Shown in pieces: positions 55,549 to 64,000 of a stretch of DNA of 64,000 bases. How positions within the stretch are numbered: the stretch's first letter is position 1; every line of letters begins with the position of its first letter. The stretch comes from Polynucleobacter bastaniensis (GTDB lineage: Bacteria > Pseudomonadota > Gammaproteobacteria > Burkholderiales > Burkholderiaceae): contig NZ_JACVOU010000005.1 of NCBI RefSeq assembly GCF_018882205.1, positions 1-64,000 on the forward strand, given 5' to 3'. The notes beneath the pieces are model-generated. The model made no database searches and was not told the DNA's origin. It saw nothing but the letters and a program-made list of their open reading frames with translations. The position numbers and the translations under genes were made by a program.

Positions 55549-56004
55549 ATGTCCCACGCCAAACCACTCCCTCATATTGTTATTTACACCGATGGCGCCT
55601 GTAAAGGCAATCCGGGTCCTGGCGGCTGGGGTGCCGTTCTTCGCTCAGGCGGCCATGAAAAGCACCTTCACGGTGGTGCCGAACACACCACCAACAATCG
55701 GATGGAAATAAGCGCCGTCATTCATGCGCTGCGAGCCCTGAAGCAGACTAGCTCGGTAGAGCTATGGACCGACTCTCAATATGTACAAAAGGGCGTGACT
55801 GAGTGGTTGGAGGGGTGGAAAAAGAGAGGCTGGAAGACCGCTAGTAAAGATCCCGTCAAAAACGCTGATTTATGGCAAGAATTAGATGCCCTTATTCCCG
55901 ACCATCAGATCTCCTGGCATTGGGTTCGTGGACACAATGGCCACCCTGGGAATGAGCTGGCAGACCTATTGGCAAACAAAGGTGTAGAAGAATTTCTGCC
56001 CTAA
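55549..56004 (+). CDS. rnhA: Ribonuclease HI
   Basis: A 151-residue enzyme that cuts RNA in RNA-DNA hybrids. The DEDD residues are visible: D in [13 protein letters not shown] in [13 protein letters not shown] in LWTDSQYV and D in [10 protein letters not shown], with the catalytic His in [10 protein letters not shown]. Length and motifs are normal. Confidence 0.97.
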   Translation: MSHAKPLPHIVIYTDGACKGNPGPGGWGAVLRSGGHEKHLHGGAEHTTNNRMEISAVIHALRALKQTSSVELWTDSQYVQKGVTEWLEGWKKRGWKTASKDPVKNADLWQELDALIPDHQISWHWVRGHNGHPGNELADLLANKGVEEFLP

Positions 56005-56124
56005 TTGGGATCGAGGTGCTGCCGCCCCATGTTGATGAGCCTTGTGAGAGAATAATCTCGTTCAAGGGCGACAAAGATGACTCCCTACTAAACCGATATA
56101 AAACTAAGAAAAAATACCTAGACT

Positions 56125-57486
56125 GTGTCAAAAATTGAATTAGCCCTTGATAAAGCAGTCGCTTCACTGCCAAAGCTCAAAAACTGGGTGATGGGCCGCC
56201 TGTGTGCACTGTGGAAAAAAACTTCCCCATACCTACGCCTTGATAAGCTCAAAAAATTAGACTTCACTACCGTTAAAGCATTTACCCTGAAATACAAATG
56301 GCGTATTTTGCTTGTACTTGTCGTGTTGTACGCTGGATCTAAAACCTATGACTATTTCTTTCCCGCCCCCGAGAAAAAAGGTGGGGTCGTTACCATCACT
56401 TCAGTTGTAGTCGATAAAAAAGTGGTTCCGCTCATTATTGAAGCCACTGGCACAATCGTGAGCAATAGCATTGTAGATATCCGCCCAATGGTAACCAACA
56501 CCGTTGCCAAGATTCATATTAAGGATGGAGAAGAAGTTAAAGAGGGGCAACTCCTGTTTACTTTAGACAACCGTAATGACAAAGCAAATTACGAAAGATT
56601 AAAAGCCTTAGCTGATGACGCGCAGAACCAATACTTGCGCGCCAAAGAATTAGTTGCTAAAAACTTTATCTCTAAGGCAGGCTTAGAAACCTCTCTCGCG
56701 AATGCGAAGGCTGCTCAAGCTGCAGCTCGTTCTGCAGAGGTTCAGCTCTCTTTTGATTCCATCCGCTCTCCAATTACTGGTCGCGCAGGCATTGTGAATG
56801 TCTTCCCAGGGTCTCTGGTGCAAGCAAGTAACGTCGTCAGTACTGCAACGAGCTCAACCGCAACCACTAGCGTTGGCTCTATGGTCACCATTACCCAACT
56901 TAATCCGATTAACGTCCAATTTGTGATCCCAGAAAAAGATATCCCCCTTTTGCTGGAGAATCAACTTGATGGTGAGCCACTCGCCGTGAAAGTCACCGTG
57001 GGCGATTCTGGCAAAAGAACCTATCAAGGCAAAGTCTTGGTGATTGATAACCAAGTAGATCCCTCTATTGCAGCAGTTCGAGTCAAGGCGCAAATCCCGA
57101 ACGACGCTATGACTTTGCTGCCTGGACAATTTGCACGCGTTTCTCTAGTGGCTAGCGATTTAAAAGATGCGCTTGTAGTTCCCTCACAAGCTATTGTGAT
57201 TAATCCCCGTGGCAGGTTGGTCTACACAGTAGATAAAGATGGCAAAGCAGTATCCAAGCCAGTTAAAGTCGTTTATGAATACCAAGGTAATTCCGTTGTT
57301 ACCGGTATTGAGTCGGGCGATCGAGTGGTAGTAGAGGGCAAGCAAAACTTAAGACCTGGCGGTAAAACCAAGGAGGCTAAGGAAGCGAAAGGTGCGAACT
57401 CAGCGGCGGCAACCCCTCCCCCTGATCCCTCAAAGGCTTCAGAGACTAAAGCTCCAGCCACCCCTTCTGCAGCAGATAAGAAATGA
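56125..57486 (+). CDS. RND efflux periplasmic adaptor (HlyD/MexA-like)
   Basis: A 453-residue membrane-fusion protein. An N-terminal anchor (~66-80, ILLVLVVLYAGS) follows an unusually long cytoplasmic lead of ~60 residues. The lipoyl/hairpin part (~110-215) has VDIRPMVTNTVAKIHIKDGEEVKEGQLLF and SPITGRAGIV, then the beta-barrel and a Pro/Ala-rich tail. The start is GTG 56125. It overlaps the permease gene by 4 bases. It links the inner-membrane pump to an outer channel encoded elsewhere. Confidence 0.9.
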   Translation: MSKIELALDKAVASLPKLKNWVMGRLCALWKKTSPYLRLDKLKKLDFTTVKAFTLKYKWRILLVLVVLYAGSKTYDYFFPAPEKKGGVVTITSVVVDKKVVPLIIEATGTIVSNSIVDIRPMVTNTVAKIHIKDGEEVKEGQLLFTLDNRNDKANYERLKALADDAQNQYLRAKELVAKNFISKAGLETSLANAKAAQAAARSAEVQLSFDSIRSPITGRAGIVNVFPGSLVQASNVVSTATSSTATTSVGSMVTITQLNPINVQFVIPEKDIPLLLENQLDGEPLAVKVTVGDSGKRTYQGKVLVIDNQVDPSIAAVRVKAQIPNDAMTLLPGQFARVSLVASDLKDALVVPSQAIVINPRGRLVYTVDKDGKAVSKPVKVVYEYQGNSVVTGIESGDRVVVEGKQNLRPGGKTKEAKEAKGANSAAATPPPDPSKASETKAPATPSAADKK

Positions 57487-60400
57487 CCCTATCTGAGTTA
57501 TGTATTCGCCGTCCGGTAATGACGGTACTGCTTTCGGTGTCAACAGTAATTGCTGGGGTAATCGCTTATCTCAGCATTCCAGTCGCGGCATTGCCTAGCT
57601 TTAACACACCGGTTATTTCTGTGAGCGCATCTTTACCAGGAGCTTCACCAGAAAATATGGCCTCGGCTGTAGCGCTACCATTAGAAAAAGAGTTCTCTAC
57701 CATTGATGGCGTTAAGGTCATCAGCTCTACCAACTCTCTTGGTAGTACTAGTGTTACCCTCGAGTTCAATACCGATCGTGATATCGATAAGGCCGCAGTC
57801 GATGTTCAGGCCGCACTGCTGCGCGCTCAAAAACGCCTGCCGATCGAAATGACGGTACCGCCCTCTTACCGTAAAGTGAATCCTGCCGATACCCCAATTT
57901 TGGTAGTGAGAATGCAATCCCCTTCAGTGAGTCTCTCAGATTTAAATGACTACGCAGAAAATCTTCTCTCACCGAACCTGTCAACTATCGGCGGTGTCGC
58001 ACAAGTCATCGTCTACGGAGCAAAGCGTTATGCCATCCGCGTGCGTGTTAACCCAGATGCCCTAGGCAATCGCAATCTCACAATGGAAGATGTCTCGGTT
58101 GCGATCAACAAAGCCAATGCAAATAGTCCTTTAGGTGTTTTAGATGGTCCCCGCCAATCCATCACGATTTATGCCAACCCGCAATTGGTTAGGCCGGAAG
58201 AATTCGGCAACCTCATTATTAGCCAGAAGAATGGCTTGCCAATCTACCTCAAAGACGTAGCTGAAGTAATTGAAAGCTATGAGGATGTGAAAACCTTAGC
58301 CAGTGTGAACGGTGAAAGATCAATTGCAATTGCTGTGTTGCGTCAGCCGAACGCCAATACGGTTGAAGTGGTTAAGTCAGTCAAAGAATTGCTGCCGAAA
58401 CTTCAAAAGCAAATGCCAGACTCGGTTCAGTTGCAGCTCGCGAATGATCGCTCGCTTTCTATTATTGAAGCAATACATGATGTCAATATTACCTTAGCAC
58501 TGACGGTGCTTTTAGTGGTGCTTGTGATGTTCTTATTCTTAAAACATCTTTCTGCCACCATCATTCCCTCGATCAGCCTACCTATTTCGCTAATTGGTGC
58601 TTTCTCCCTATTATATTTTTTAGGCTACAGCCTAGACAATATTTCTCTACTCGGCATTACCTTGGCAGTGGGCTTAGTCGTCGATGACGCAATTGTCGTT
58701 ATAGAAAATATCATGCGCCACATTGAGGAAGGCATGGATCCACTCAAAGCCTCTCTCAAAGGAAGTAAAGAAGTTGGATTTACGATTTTTTCCATCTCAC
58801 TTTCTTTAGTGGCCGTATTTATCCCGCTCTTCTTTTTGTCTGGTCCTATTGGCCTCTTGTTTAGAGAGTTCGCGGTGGTGGTATCGCTCTCGATTCTGGT
58901 ATCCGCAGTGGTATCACTCACGATAGTCCCCATGCTGTGCAGTCGCTTTTTGCCAAAACCAGGGCAGCACGCTAAAGAATATGCCATCAATAAAAAGTTT
59001 GATCGCTTTTTCGATTGGATGCTCAAGACCTATGTTCATTATTTAGACCTAGCATTACTACATCGAAAAAAAGTATTGTGGGGCGCCCTTTCTACTTTTG
59101 TAATTACGATTGTTTTGTTTATGACTAGCCCCACAGGATTTTTCCCAGAGGAAGATATTGGCCAAATTTCGGTCACTACTGAGGCATCCGAGGACATCTC
59201 CTTCAAGGCGATGCTCATCCTGCAAGATCGAGCAGCAGCCATAGTCAGTAATGATCCCAATGTAGAGAGCTCTATTTCGATAGTCGGTGGAGGCAATAGC
59301 TCAGGCAGTAATACTGGACGTATCTTTGTCGTTTTAAAGCCTAAGGGTGATCGACCCAAGATGGCCAAAGTAATGGAAGAACTTAGAACCAAGTTCAGGG
59401 AAATTCCTGGGCTACAGGTGTTCATGCGCCCGGTACAAAATTTACAACTCGGTGGCCGAGGCAGTAAAAGTCGCTATCAATTTACATTGCAAAGCGTAGG
59501 CTTTGAAGGTGTAAATGAGTGGGCAGATAAGTTGATGCAAAAAATGCGTGCTGACCCCATCTTCCGCGACGTCACCAGCGACTCACAGCTCAAAGGTCTT
59601 AATGTCAAAATTGATATTGATCGTGAGAAAGCAGCCAGCGCTGGCGTCTCAATCACCGATATCCGTGCCGCTTTGTATAACTCCTTTGGCCAAAAACAAG
59701 TCTCCACAATTTATACCCCCGTAAATACTTATTACGTCATTCTGGAAACTGCAGAAGAGGATCGTCAGTATGAGACCGATCTCAATAAAGTTTTTGTTCG
59801 TGGCCGTGCAACTGATAAGCTTATACCACTCTCAAGCGTAGCCAGCTTTACCAGAAGTATTGGTCCTACCGCTGTCAACCACCAAGGGCAAATCCCTGCC
59901 GTCACTTTATCGTTCAATCTAGCGCCAGATGTGTTCTTGGGTGATGCTACTAAAAAGATTGAAGCCTACACCAGTGAAATTAAATTACCGACATCAATCA
60001 TTACCAGTTACGGTGGTGACGCTGCTGTATTCAAGAGTAATCAGTCGGGACAATTAATCTTAATTTTTGCAGCCTTAGGTGTAATTTATATTCTCTTGGG
60101 AGTGCTGTACGAGAGTTATATTCATCCGCTAACGATCTTGGCGGGTCTGCCCTCAGCAGCGATTGGCGCGATCTTGGCACTGCGTATTTTTGGATTTGAG
60201 CTCACTATCATCGCCTCGATTGGTATCTTACTACTGATTGGTATCGTGAAGAAGAATGCGATCTTAATGATTGACTTTGCTTTGGATGCACAACGTAATC
60301 AAGGCATGTCCCCTGAGAAAGCAATTCGGGAGGCCTGTATTTTGCGCTTCCGCCCAATCATGATGACTACTTTTGCCGCCTTGATGGGCGTTCTCCCCAT

Positions 60401-60581
60401 TGCCCTTGGAATTGGTGCTGGCGCAGAGCTGCGTCAGCCCTTAGGAATCAGCGTAGCAGGCGGATTAATCTTCTCGCAGTTTGTTACGCTCATCATTACC
60501 CCGGTGATTTATCTGTATCTAGATAAGTATGCGGGTAACGGCCCCCTTGAAATCCCCCCATCCGTCTTAGAAGGCACCTAA
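57483..60581 (+). CDS. RND efflux transporter permease (HAE1 type)
   Basis: A 1032-residue inner-membrane pump. Twelve helices flank two large periplasmic domains. It has the N-terminal IRRPVMTVLLSVSTVIAGVIAY, helix-4 proton-relay LAVGLVVDDAIVVIENI with its Asp pair, and the second-half GIVKKNAILMIDFALDAQR. It resembles multidrug (MdtB/C, MexB-like) rather than heavy-metal pumps. It should use the adaptor encoded just upstream. The substrates cannot be predicted. Confidence 0.94.
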   Translation: MTLSELCIRRPVMTVLLSVSTVIAGVIAYLSIPVAALPSFNTPVISVSASLPGASPENMASAVALPLEKEFSTIDGVKVISSTNSLGSTSVTLEFNTDRDIDKAAVDVQAALLRAQKRLPIEMTVPPSYRKVNPADTPILVVRMQSPSVSLSDLNDYAENLLSPNLSTIGGVAQVIVYGAKRYAIRVRVNPDALGNRNLTMEDVSVAINKANANSPLGVLDGPRQSITIYANPQLVRPEEFGNLIISQKNGLPIYLKDVAEVIESYEDVKTLASVNGERSIAIAVLRQPNANTVEVVKSVKELLPKLQKQMPDSVQLQLANDRSLSIIEAIHDVNITLALTVLLVVLVMFLFLKHLSATIIPSISLPISLIGAFSLLYFLGYSLDNISLLGITLAVGLVVDDAIVVIENIMRHIEEGMDPLKASLKGSKEVGFTIFSISLSLVAVFIPLFFLSGPIGLLFREFAVVVSLSILVSAVVSLTIVPMLCSRFLPKPGQHAKEYAINKKFDRFFDWMLKTYVHYLDLALLHRKKVLWGALSTFVITIVLFMTSPTGFFPEEDIGQISVTTEASEDISFKAMLILQDRAAAIVSNDPNVESSISIVGGGNSSGSNTGRIFVVLKPKGDRPKMAKVMEELRTKFREIPGLQVFMRPVQNLQLGGRGSKSRYQFTLQSVGFEGVNEWADKLMQKMRADPIFRDVTSDSQLKGLNVKIDIDREKAASAGVSITDIRAALYNSFGQKQVSTIYTPVNTYYVILETAEEDRQYETDLNKVFVRGRATDKLIPLSSVASFTRSIGPTAVNHQGQIPAVTLSFNLAPDVFLGDATKKIEAYTSEIKLPTSIITSYGGDAAVFKSNQSGQLILIFAALGVIYILLGVLYESYIHPLTILAGLPSAAIGAILALRIFGFELTIIASIGILLLIGIVKKNAILMIDFALDAQRNQGMSPEKAIREACILRFRPIMMTTFAALMGVLPIALGIGAGAELRQPLGISVAGGLIFSQFVTLIITPVIYLYLDKYAGNGPLEIPPSVLEGT

Positions 60582-61291
60582 TGCGTCAAGTGATTCTCGA
60601 TACCGAAACAACTGGCCTGAATCCTGCTACAGGTGATCGCATTGTTGAAATTGCTTGCGTTGAAATGGTGGGCCGTCGCTTAACCGATCGCACCTTTCAT
60701 TACTACATTAATCCTGAGCGTGATATCGATGCCGGCGCTTTTGCAGTTCATGGACTCTCTCGTGAGTTCCTATCAGACAAACCCGTGTTCTCACATATTG
60801 TGGAAGAGTTGATTGAGTTTGTTGATGGCGCTGAAGTAGTTATTCATAACGCAGCGTTTGACTTAGGCTTTCTTGATAATGAATTTGCACTGCTCAAGCG
60901 CCCAGCTTTTAGAGGTCTTGCCTCCAAAATTACCGACACCCTACTTGATGCCCGTCAGATGTTTCCAGGCAAGCGTAATTCGCTTGACGCCCTCTGTGAG
61001 CGCTTTGCAATTAGCAATCAACATAGAACCTTGCACGGCGCCTTATTGGATGCTCAGTTATTGGCTGAAGTCTACGTAGCGATGACGCGTGGGCAAGAAG
61101 ACTTATCCATTGATCTGATTGATTACACCGTTGGCACTGATGCCTCAGGACAAGCCAAAGCCTTGCCAACTAAGCTTAAGATCGTGACAGCGAGTGAAGA
61201 AGATTGCCAGTTACATGAAAAGATCTTGGCTGAAATTGCCAAGGCAAGCAAGAAGGATTCCGTTTGGAGCCCTTCTGCTGTCGCTAGTTAA
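60581..61291 (+). CDS. dnaQ: DNA polymerase III epsilon subunit
   Basis: A 236-residue proofreading 3'-5' exonuclease. ExoI DTETTGLNPATGDRIVEIA, ExoII VIHNAAFDLGFLDNE and ExoIII HGALLDAQLLAEVY supply the DEDD metal ligands and the catalytic His. The C-terminal part binds the alpha subunit. ATG 60581 shares one base with the permease stop (TAATG), so it is coupled to the efflux genes, an arrangement that looks accidental rather than functional. Confidence 0.96.
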   Translation: MRQVILDTETTGLNPATGDRIVEIACVEMVGRRLTDRTFHYYINPERDIDAGAFAVHGLSREFLSDKPVFSHIVEELIEFVDGAEVVIHNAAFDLGFLDNEFALLKRPAFRGLASKITDTLLDARQMFPGKRNSLDALCERFAISNQHRTLHGALLDAQLLAEVYVAMTRGQEDLSIDLIDYTVGTDASGQAKALPTKLKIVTASEEDCQLHEKILAEIAKASKKDSVWSPSAVAS

Positions 61292-61302
61292 TCAATATTC
61301 GA

Positions 61303-61962
61303 TTAACTGATAGCGCGACGGATTTCATCCTTCTTAGGTTTAGATCCTGTAACCGATTCTGTATCGTGCTCGGTCGTATTCTCGATCGTCTCAATAAGTG
61401 CTTCTTGCATTCGAATATTATCTTTAGGGCAAATGGGTGCGCCATAAGTAGCCCACTTTTTTAATAGCGTTACCTCGTATCCGCACTGGCTACATTTGGC
61501 TTTATTGCGACTTGCATTGCTCGGTCTTGGGGGCGGAAAAACAATTGCTTGATGTGGATATGGCCCAAGCTCTTGACTAATCATCATGAGGCGCACCATC
61601 AACTCTTCGGTCGCATGAGCCATTCTGGCAGGACCCTCTAAACCAACAGTCTGAGCAATACCCTTGAAGTCCTCGCCATGACCGCTAAAGCAATCATCTA
61701 CGGCATGGCATAACTCATGTACCAAAGTGTCCAAGAGCTGAACGGGATCATCCAACTTAGGTGAAATGAAGATCTCGTTCACTCCACCACCAGAGCACTC
61801 GCGTGGCCAACATTGTCCCAAGGTTGTTCTGGGGCTGCTAGAGGCTGGAAAGCCACAAGACACTCTTACTGGCGGTATAGCATATCCCGCCTTTGAAAAT
61901 ACCGGCTCTAGATGTCTTACGGCATCTTGCAACCAAGATTCTCTTACGGAGTGGTGCTTCAT
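61303..61962 (-). CDS. SprT-like zinc metalloprotease-domain protein
   Basis: A 219-residue protein. The gluzincin-like motif VHELCHAVDD, with a third ligand in SGHGEDFKGIAQ, marks an SprT domain (~15-115). A C-terminal zinc ribbon (KCSQCGYEV ... PICPKD) follows. Bacterial SprT-like proteins are poorly studied; the eukaryotic relative Spartan cuts DNA-protein crosslinks. It converges with dnaQ (11-base gap). Confidence 0.85.
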   Translation of the reverse strand: MKHHSVRESWLQDAVRHLEPVFSKAGYAIPPVRVSCGFPASSSPRTTLGQCWPRECSGGGVNEIFISPKLDDPVQLLDTLVHELCHAVDDCFSGHGEDFKGIAQTVGLEGPARMAHATEELMVRLMMISQELGPYPHQAIVFPPPRPSNASRNKAKCSQCGYEVTLLKKWATYGAPICPKDNIRMQEALIETIENTTEHDTESVTGSKPKKDEIRRAIS

Positions 61963-61973
61963 TTGTCGATCGC

Positions 61974-62951
61974 TTAATCAAGCTTGATATTGGCGGATTT
62001 GATTGCTTTATCCCAATAAGGCAATTCTTTTTTCAGTAAGGCATCCATCTGTGGGGGCGTGAGATAACGCAACTCAACACCAGCCGCATCAGAGCGCTCT
62101 CTGACCTCAGGCAGAGCGAGACTTTTCTTAACAGACTCAGTCAACTTAGCAATGACTGAAGCTGGCGTGCCAGCTGGCGCATATAAAGCTACCCAAGATT
62201 CCAATTGGAAAGTGGGTAAGCCTGCTTCAGCAGTAGTTGGCACGTTGGGCATTCCTGGGTGACGGCTTTTGCCTGTAACAGCCAAGCCTTTCAGCTTGCC
62301 ACTTTGTACGTGCTGCATTACTGAAGGTGGCGTCGTGATAAATACTTGCACCTGACCTGCCAAAACATCCTGTATTGCAGGGCCAGAACCTTTGTACGGT
62401 ACATGAACGATATCCACACCTGTATTTTGCTTAAAGATTTCTGTGCCAATATGAGATACAGAGCCATTACCCTGCGAGGCGTAATTGAGCTTTCCGGGAT
62501 TGGCTTTAGCGTAAGCAATCAATTCTTTTAAATTATTTACAGGTACTGAAGGATGTACTGCAATCACATTCGTAGAAACTGTCAGGAGTCCAACTGGAGA
62601 AAAATCTTTAACTGGGTCCCACGGTAATTTATCCATCAAGGAAGGATTGCCAACGTGGTATCCAGAATAAGAAATCAACAAGGTGTATCCATCGGGCTTA
62701 GCCTTAGCCACATATTGATAAGCCGTATTTCCACTGGCACCTGGCTTGTTATCCACAATCACTGGCTGACCAATCACCCGAGTTAAGGGCTCACTCAATA
62801 AACGCGCCGAGGTATCTACTAAGCCTCCAGGCGGGTTCGGCACAACCAAGGTAATAGGTCGATCTGGAAATGGCTGAGCATGAGCCAGGTTAGAGCCTAA
62901 TGCAATACTGATAATGGCTAAAGAACGGTAAATGAGTTTGATTGATTTCAT
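61974..62951 (-). CDS. Tripartite tricarboxylate transporter substrate-binding protein (TctC/Bug family)
   Basis: A 325-residue periplasmic binding protein. Signal peptide IISIALGSNLAHA, then PFPDRPITLVVPNPPGGLVDTSARLL and the family blocks VIVDNKPGASGNTAYQYVAKAKPDGYTLL and GTEIFKQNTGVDIVHVPYKGSGPA. These proteins bind small carboxylates. ATG 62951 has GGAG 6 bases upstream and is preferred to 62963. No tctAB genes are nearby, as is common for the many orphan Bug proteins of Burkholderiales. Confidence 0.92.
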   Translation of the reverse strand: MKSIKLIYRSLAIISIALGSNLAHAQPFPDRPITLVVPNPPGGLVDTSARLLSEPLTRVIGQPVIVDNKPGASGNTAYQYVAKAKPDGYTLLISYSGYHVGNPSLMDKLPWDPVKDFSPVGLLTVSTNVIAVHPSVPVNNLKELIAYAKANPGKLNYASQGNGSVSHIGTEIFKQNTGVDIVHVPYKGSGPAIQDVLAGQVQVFITTPPSVMQHVQSGKLKGLAVTGKSRHPGMPNVPTTAEAGLPTFQLESWVALYAPAGTPASVIAKLTESVKKSLALPEVRERSDAAGVELRYLTPPQMDALLKKELPYWDKAIKSANIKLD

Positions 62952-62994
62952 ATTGATCTCCAAAAACTGGGTTTCATTTGTCGAGTATTACTAA

Positions 62995-64000
62995 TTATCG
63001 CTGCCCTACTTTGACATCACCAAAAATGGCCTGAGCTTCACGCGGTAAGCAGCGCCAGTAACGCTCATTTGAAGGCACGATGCCACCTAAGGCTGCAGCA
63101 GCCTCCCAAGCCCAACGGGGCTTGTACAAAAATGCACGTGCCAGAGCGATTAAATCCGCATCGCCTTTTTGCAAAATATCTTCAGCTTGCTTAGGGTCAG
63201 TAATCAAACCCACTGTCATTGTCGGAATACCAGACTTGTCTTTCACAATTTTGGCAAATGGCACTTGGTAATTTGGTCCAATCGCAATCTTTTGTAATGG
63301 AGAAATCCCCCCTGATGAAATATGCACAAAATCACATCCCAAGGGCTTTAGTCGAGCAGCAAAATCAGCTGTTTCTTCGGGCGTCCAACCACCCTCAATC
63401 CAATCACTTGCAGATATACGAATGCCTAAAACACCTTGATAGGCTTTTCGTACTGCCGCAAATAATTCCAATGGAAAGCGAATGCGGTTCTCATAAGAGC
63501 CGCCATATTCATCTGTACGTTGATTGGCAATGGGCGACAAAAACTGATGCAAGAGATAGCCATGGGCACCATGCAACTCAACACCATCGATCCCAATCCG
63601 CTCAGAGCGCTGCGCTGCAATAACAAATGCAGTAATGAGCCCAGCTAACTCTGTTTTAGAGAGCTCGTGTGGCAAACGTTCATCCTTGAGCTGTGGGATA
63701 GCCGAAGGAGCAACCATGTCCCAGCCGCCCTGCTCCTTGGAGAGTAATTGACCGCCAGCCCAAGGGCTTGCACTGGAAGCTTTACGGCCAGCATGCGCCA
63801 ACTGAATAAACACGGGAGTGGCTGGAGCCAAACTCCGGGCTCTCGTGAGCTTGTCTTTCAGGGCCGCTTCTGTGCGGTCATCCCACAGACCCAGGCATAC
63901 AGGGGTAATCCGTCCCTCAGGGGTCACACCGGTGGCTTCGATGATGAAAAGTCCCGCCCCGCTATTGAGGAGATTACCCCAGTGCATGAGATGCCAATCC
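62995..64000 (-). CDS. NADH:flavin oxidoreductase, Old Yellow Enzyme family (5' end outside window)
   Basis: At least 334 residues of an FMN-dependent TIM-barrel ene-reductase, close to the YqjM/NamA group. It has GVELHGAHGYLLHQFLSPIANQRTDEYGGSYENR (substrate His-Gly-Ala-His), GIRISASDWIEGGW and LIALARAFLYKPRWAWEAA. The reading frame stays open to base 64000 (DWHLMHWGNL), and the FMN-binding N-terminal ~40 residues lie beyond the window. The internal ATG at 63987 is not the start. Confidence 0.92.
   Translation of the reverse strand, partial: DWHLMHWGNLLNSGAGLFIIEATGVTPEGRITPVCLGLWDDRTEAALKDKLTRARSLAPATPVFIQLAHAGRKASSASPWAGGQLLSKEQGGWDMVAPSAIPQLKDERLPHELSKTELAGLITAFVIAAQRSERIGIDGVELHGAHGYLLHQFLSPIANQRTDEYGGSYENRIRFPLELFAAVRKAYQGVLGIRISASDWIEGGWTPEETADFAARLKPLGCDFVHISSGGISPLQKIAIGPNYQVPFAKIVKDKSGIPTMTVGLITDPKQAEDILQKGDADLIALARAFLYKPRWAWEAAAALGGIVPSNERYWRCLPREAQAIFGDVKVGQR

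Overview
The window looks like the chromosome of a small-genome freshwater betaproteobacterium, most probably Polynucleobacter or a close Burkholderiaceae relative. The clues are base composition that appears mid-range, the order glmM-folP-ftsH-rlmE / yhbY / DUF4149-greA-carB-carA, pstSCAB-phoU-phoB-phoR, Bug/TctC-type binding proteins and PrpE. The genus is inference from gene order and protein character; no database was searched.

Layout. (1) 1-3956: accessory DNA. An IS3-family element (1-1269) cuts a gene whose 3' part remains, followed by overlapping small genes of mobile-element type and an acyltransferase-3 gene. (2) 3957-12803: a genomic island of about 8.8 kb in tRNA-Arg(UCU), bounded by a 42-bp direct repeat of the 5' half of the tRNA. 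It carries a tyrosine integrase, a protein with all three motifs of a family-A/single-subunit polymerase core, two small overlapping genes, a nuclease-helicase with HA repeats, and three exported proteins sharing a Cys motif, one of them a HiPIP ferredoxin. The insertion separates tRNA-Arg from its former neighbour tRNA-Pro(UGG). (3) 12977-15535: a small His-rich membrane protein and a ZnuD-like TonB receptor. (4) 15544-39060: a phosphate-economy region. (5) 39070-50359: housekeeping (glmM, folP, ftsH, rlmE, yhbY, greA, carB, carA). (6) 50595-64000: prpE, mltD-gloB, a methyltransferase, rnhA, an RND efflux pair, dnaQ, an SprT-like protease, a TctC-type binding protein and an Old Yellow Enzyme gene cut by the window end.

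The main biological result is region 4. Five sites with the PhoB-box layout (7-bp repeat, 4-bp A/T-rich spacer, 7-bp repeat) precede: ppk2 with a CYTH-domain gene and a CHR transporter pair; a plcP-agt-dgkA-olsB-like lipid operon; ppx; phoA; and pstSCAB-phoU-phoB-phoR. Together these genes would take up phosphate (Pst), scavenge it (PhoA and possibly other phosphoesterases), store and mobilise it (PPK2, CYTH, PPX), and replace membrane phospholipids with glycolipids and ornithine lipids (PlcP, Agt, OlsB, a PlsC/OlsA candidate, with DgkA recycling diacylglycerol). The regulon is inferred from the boxes and protein families and has not been tested.

No CRISPR array, rRNA operon or complete prophage was seen.
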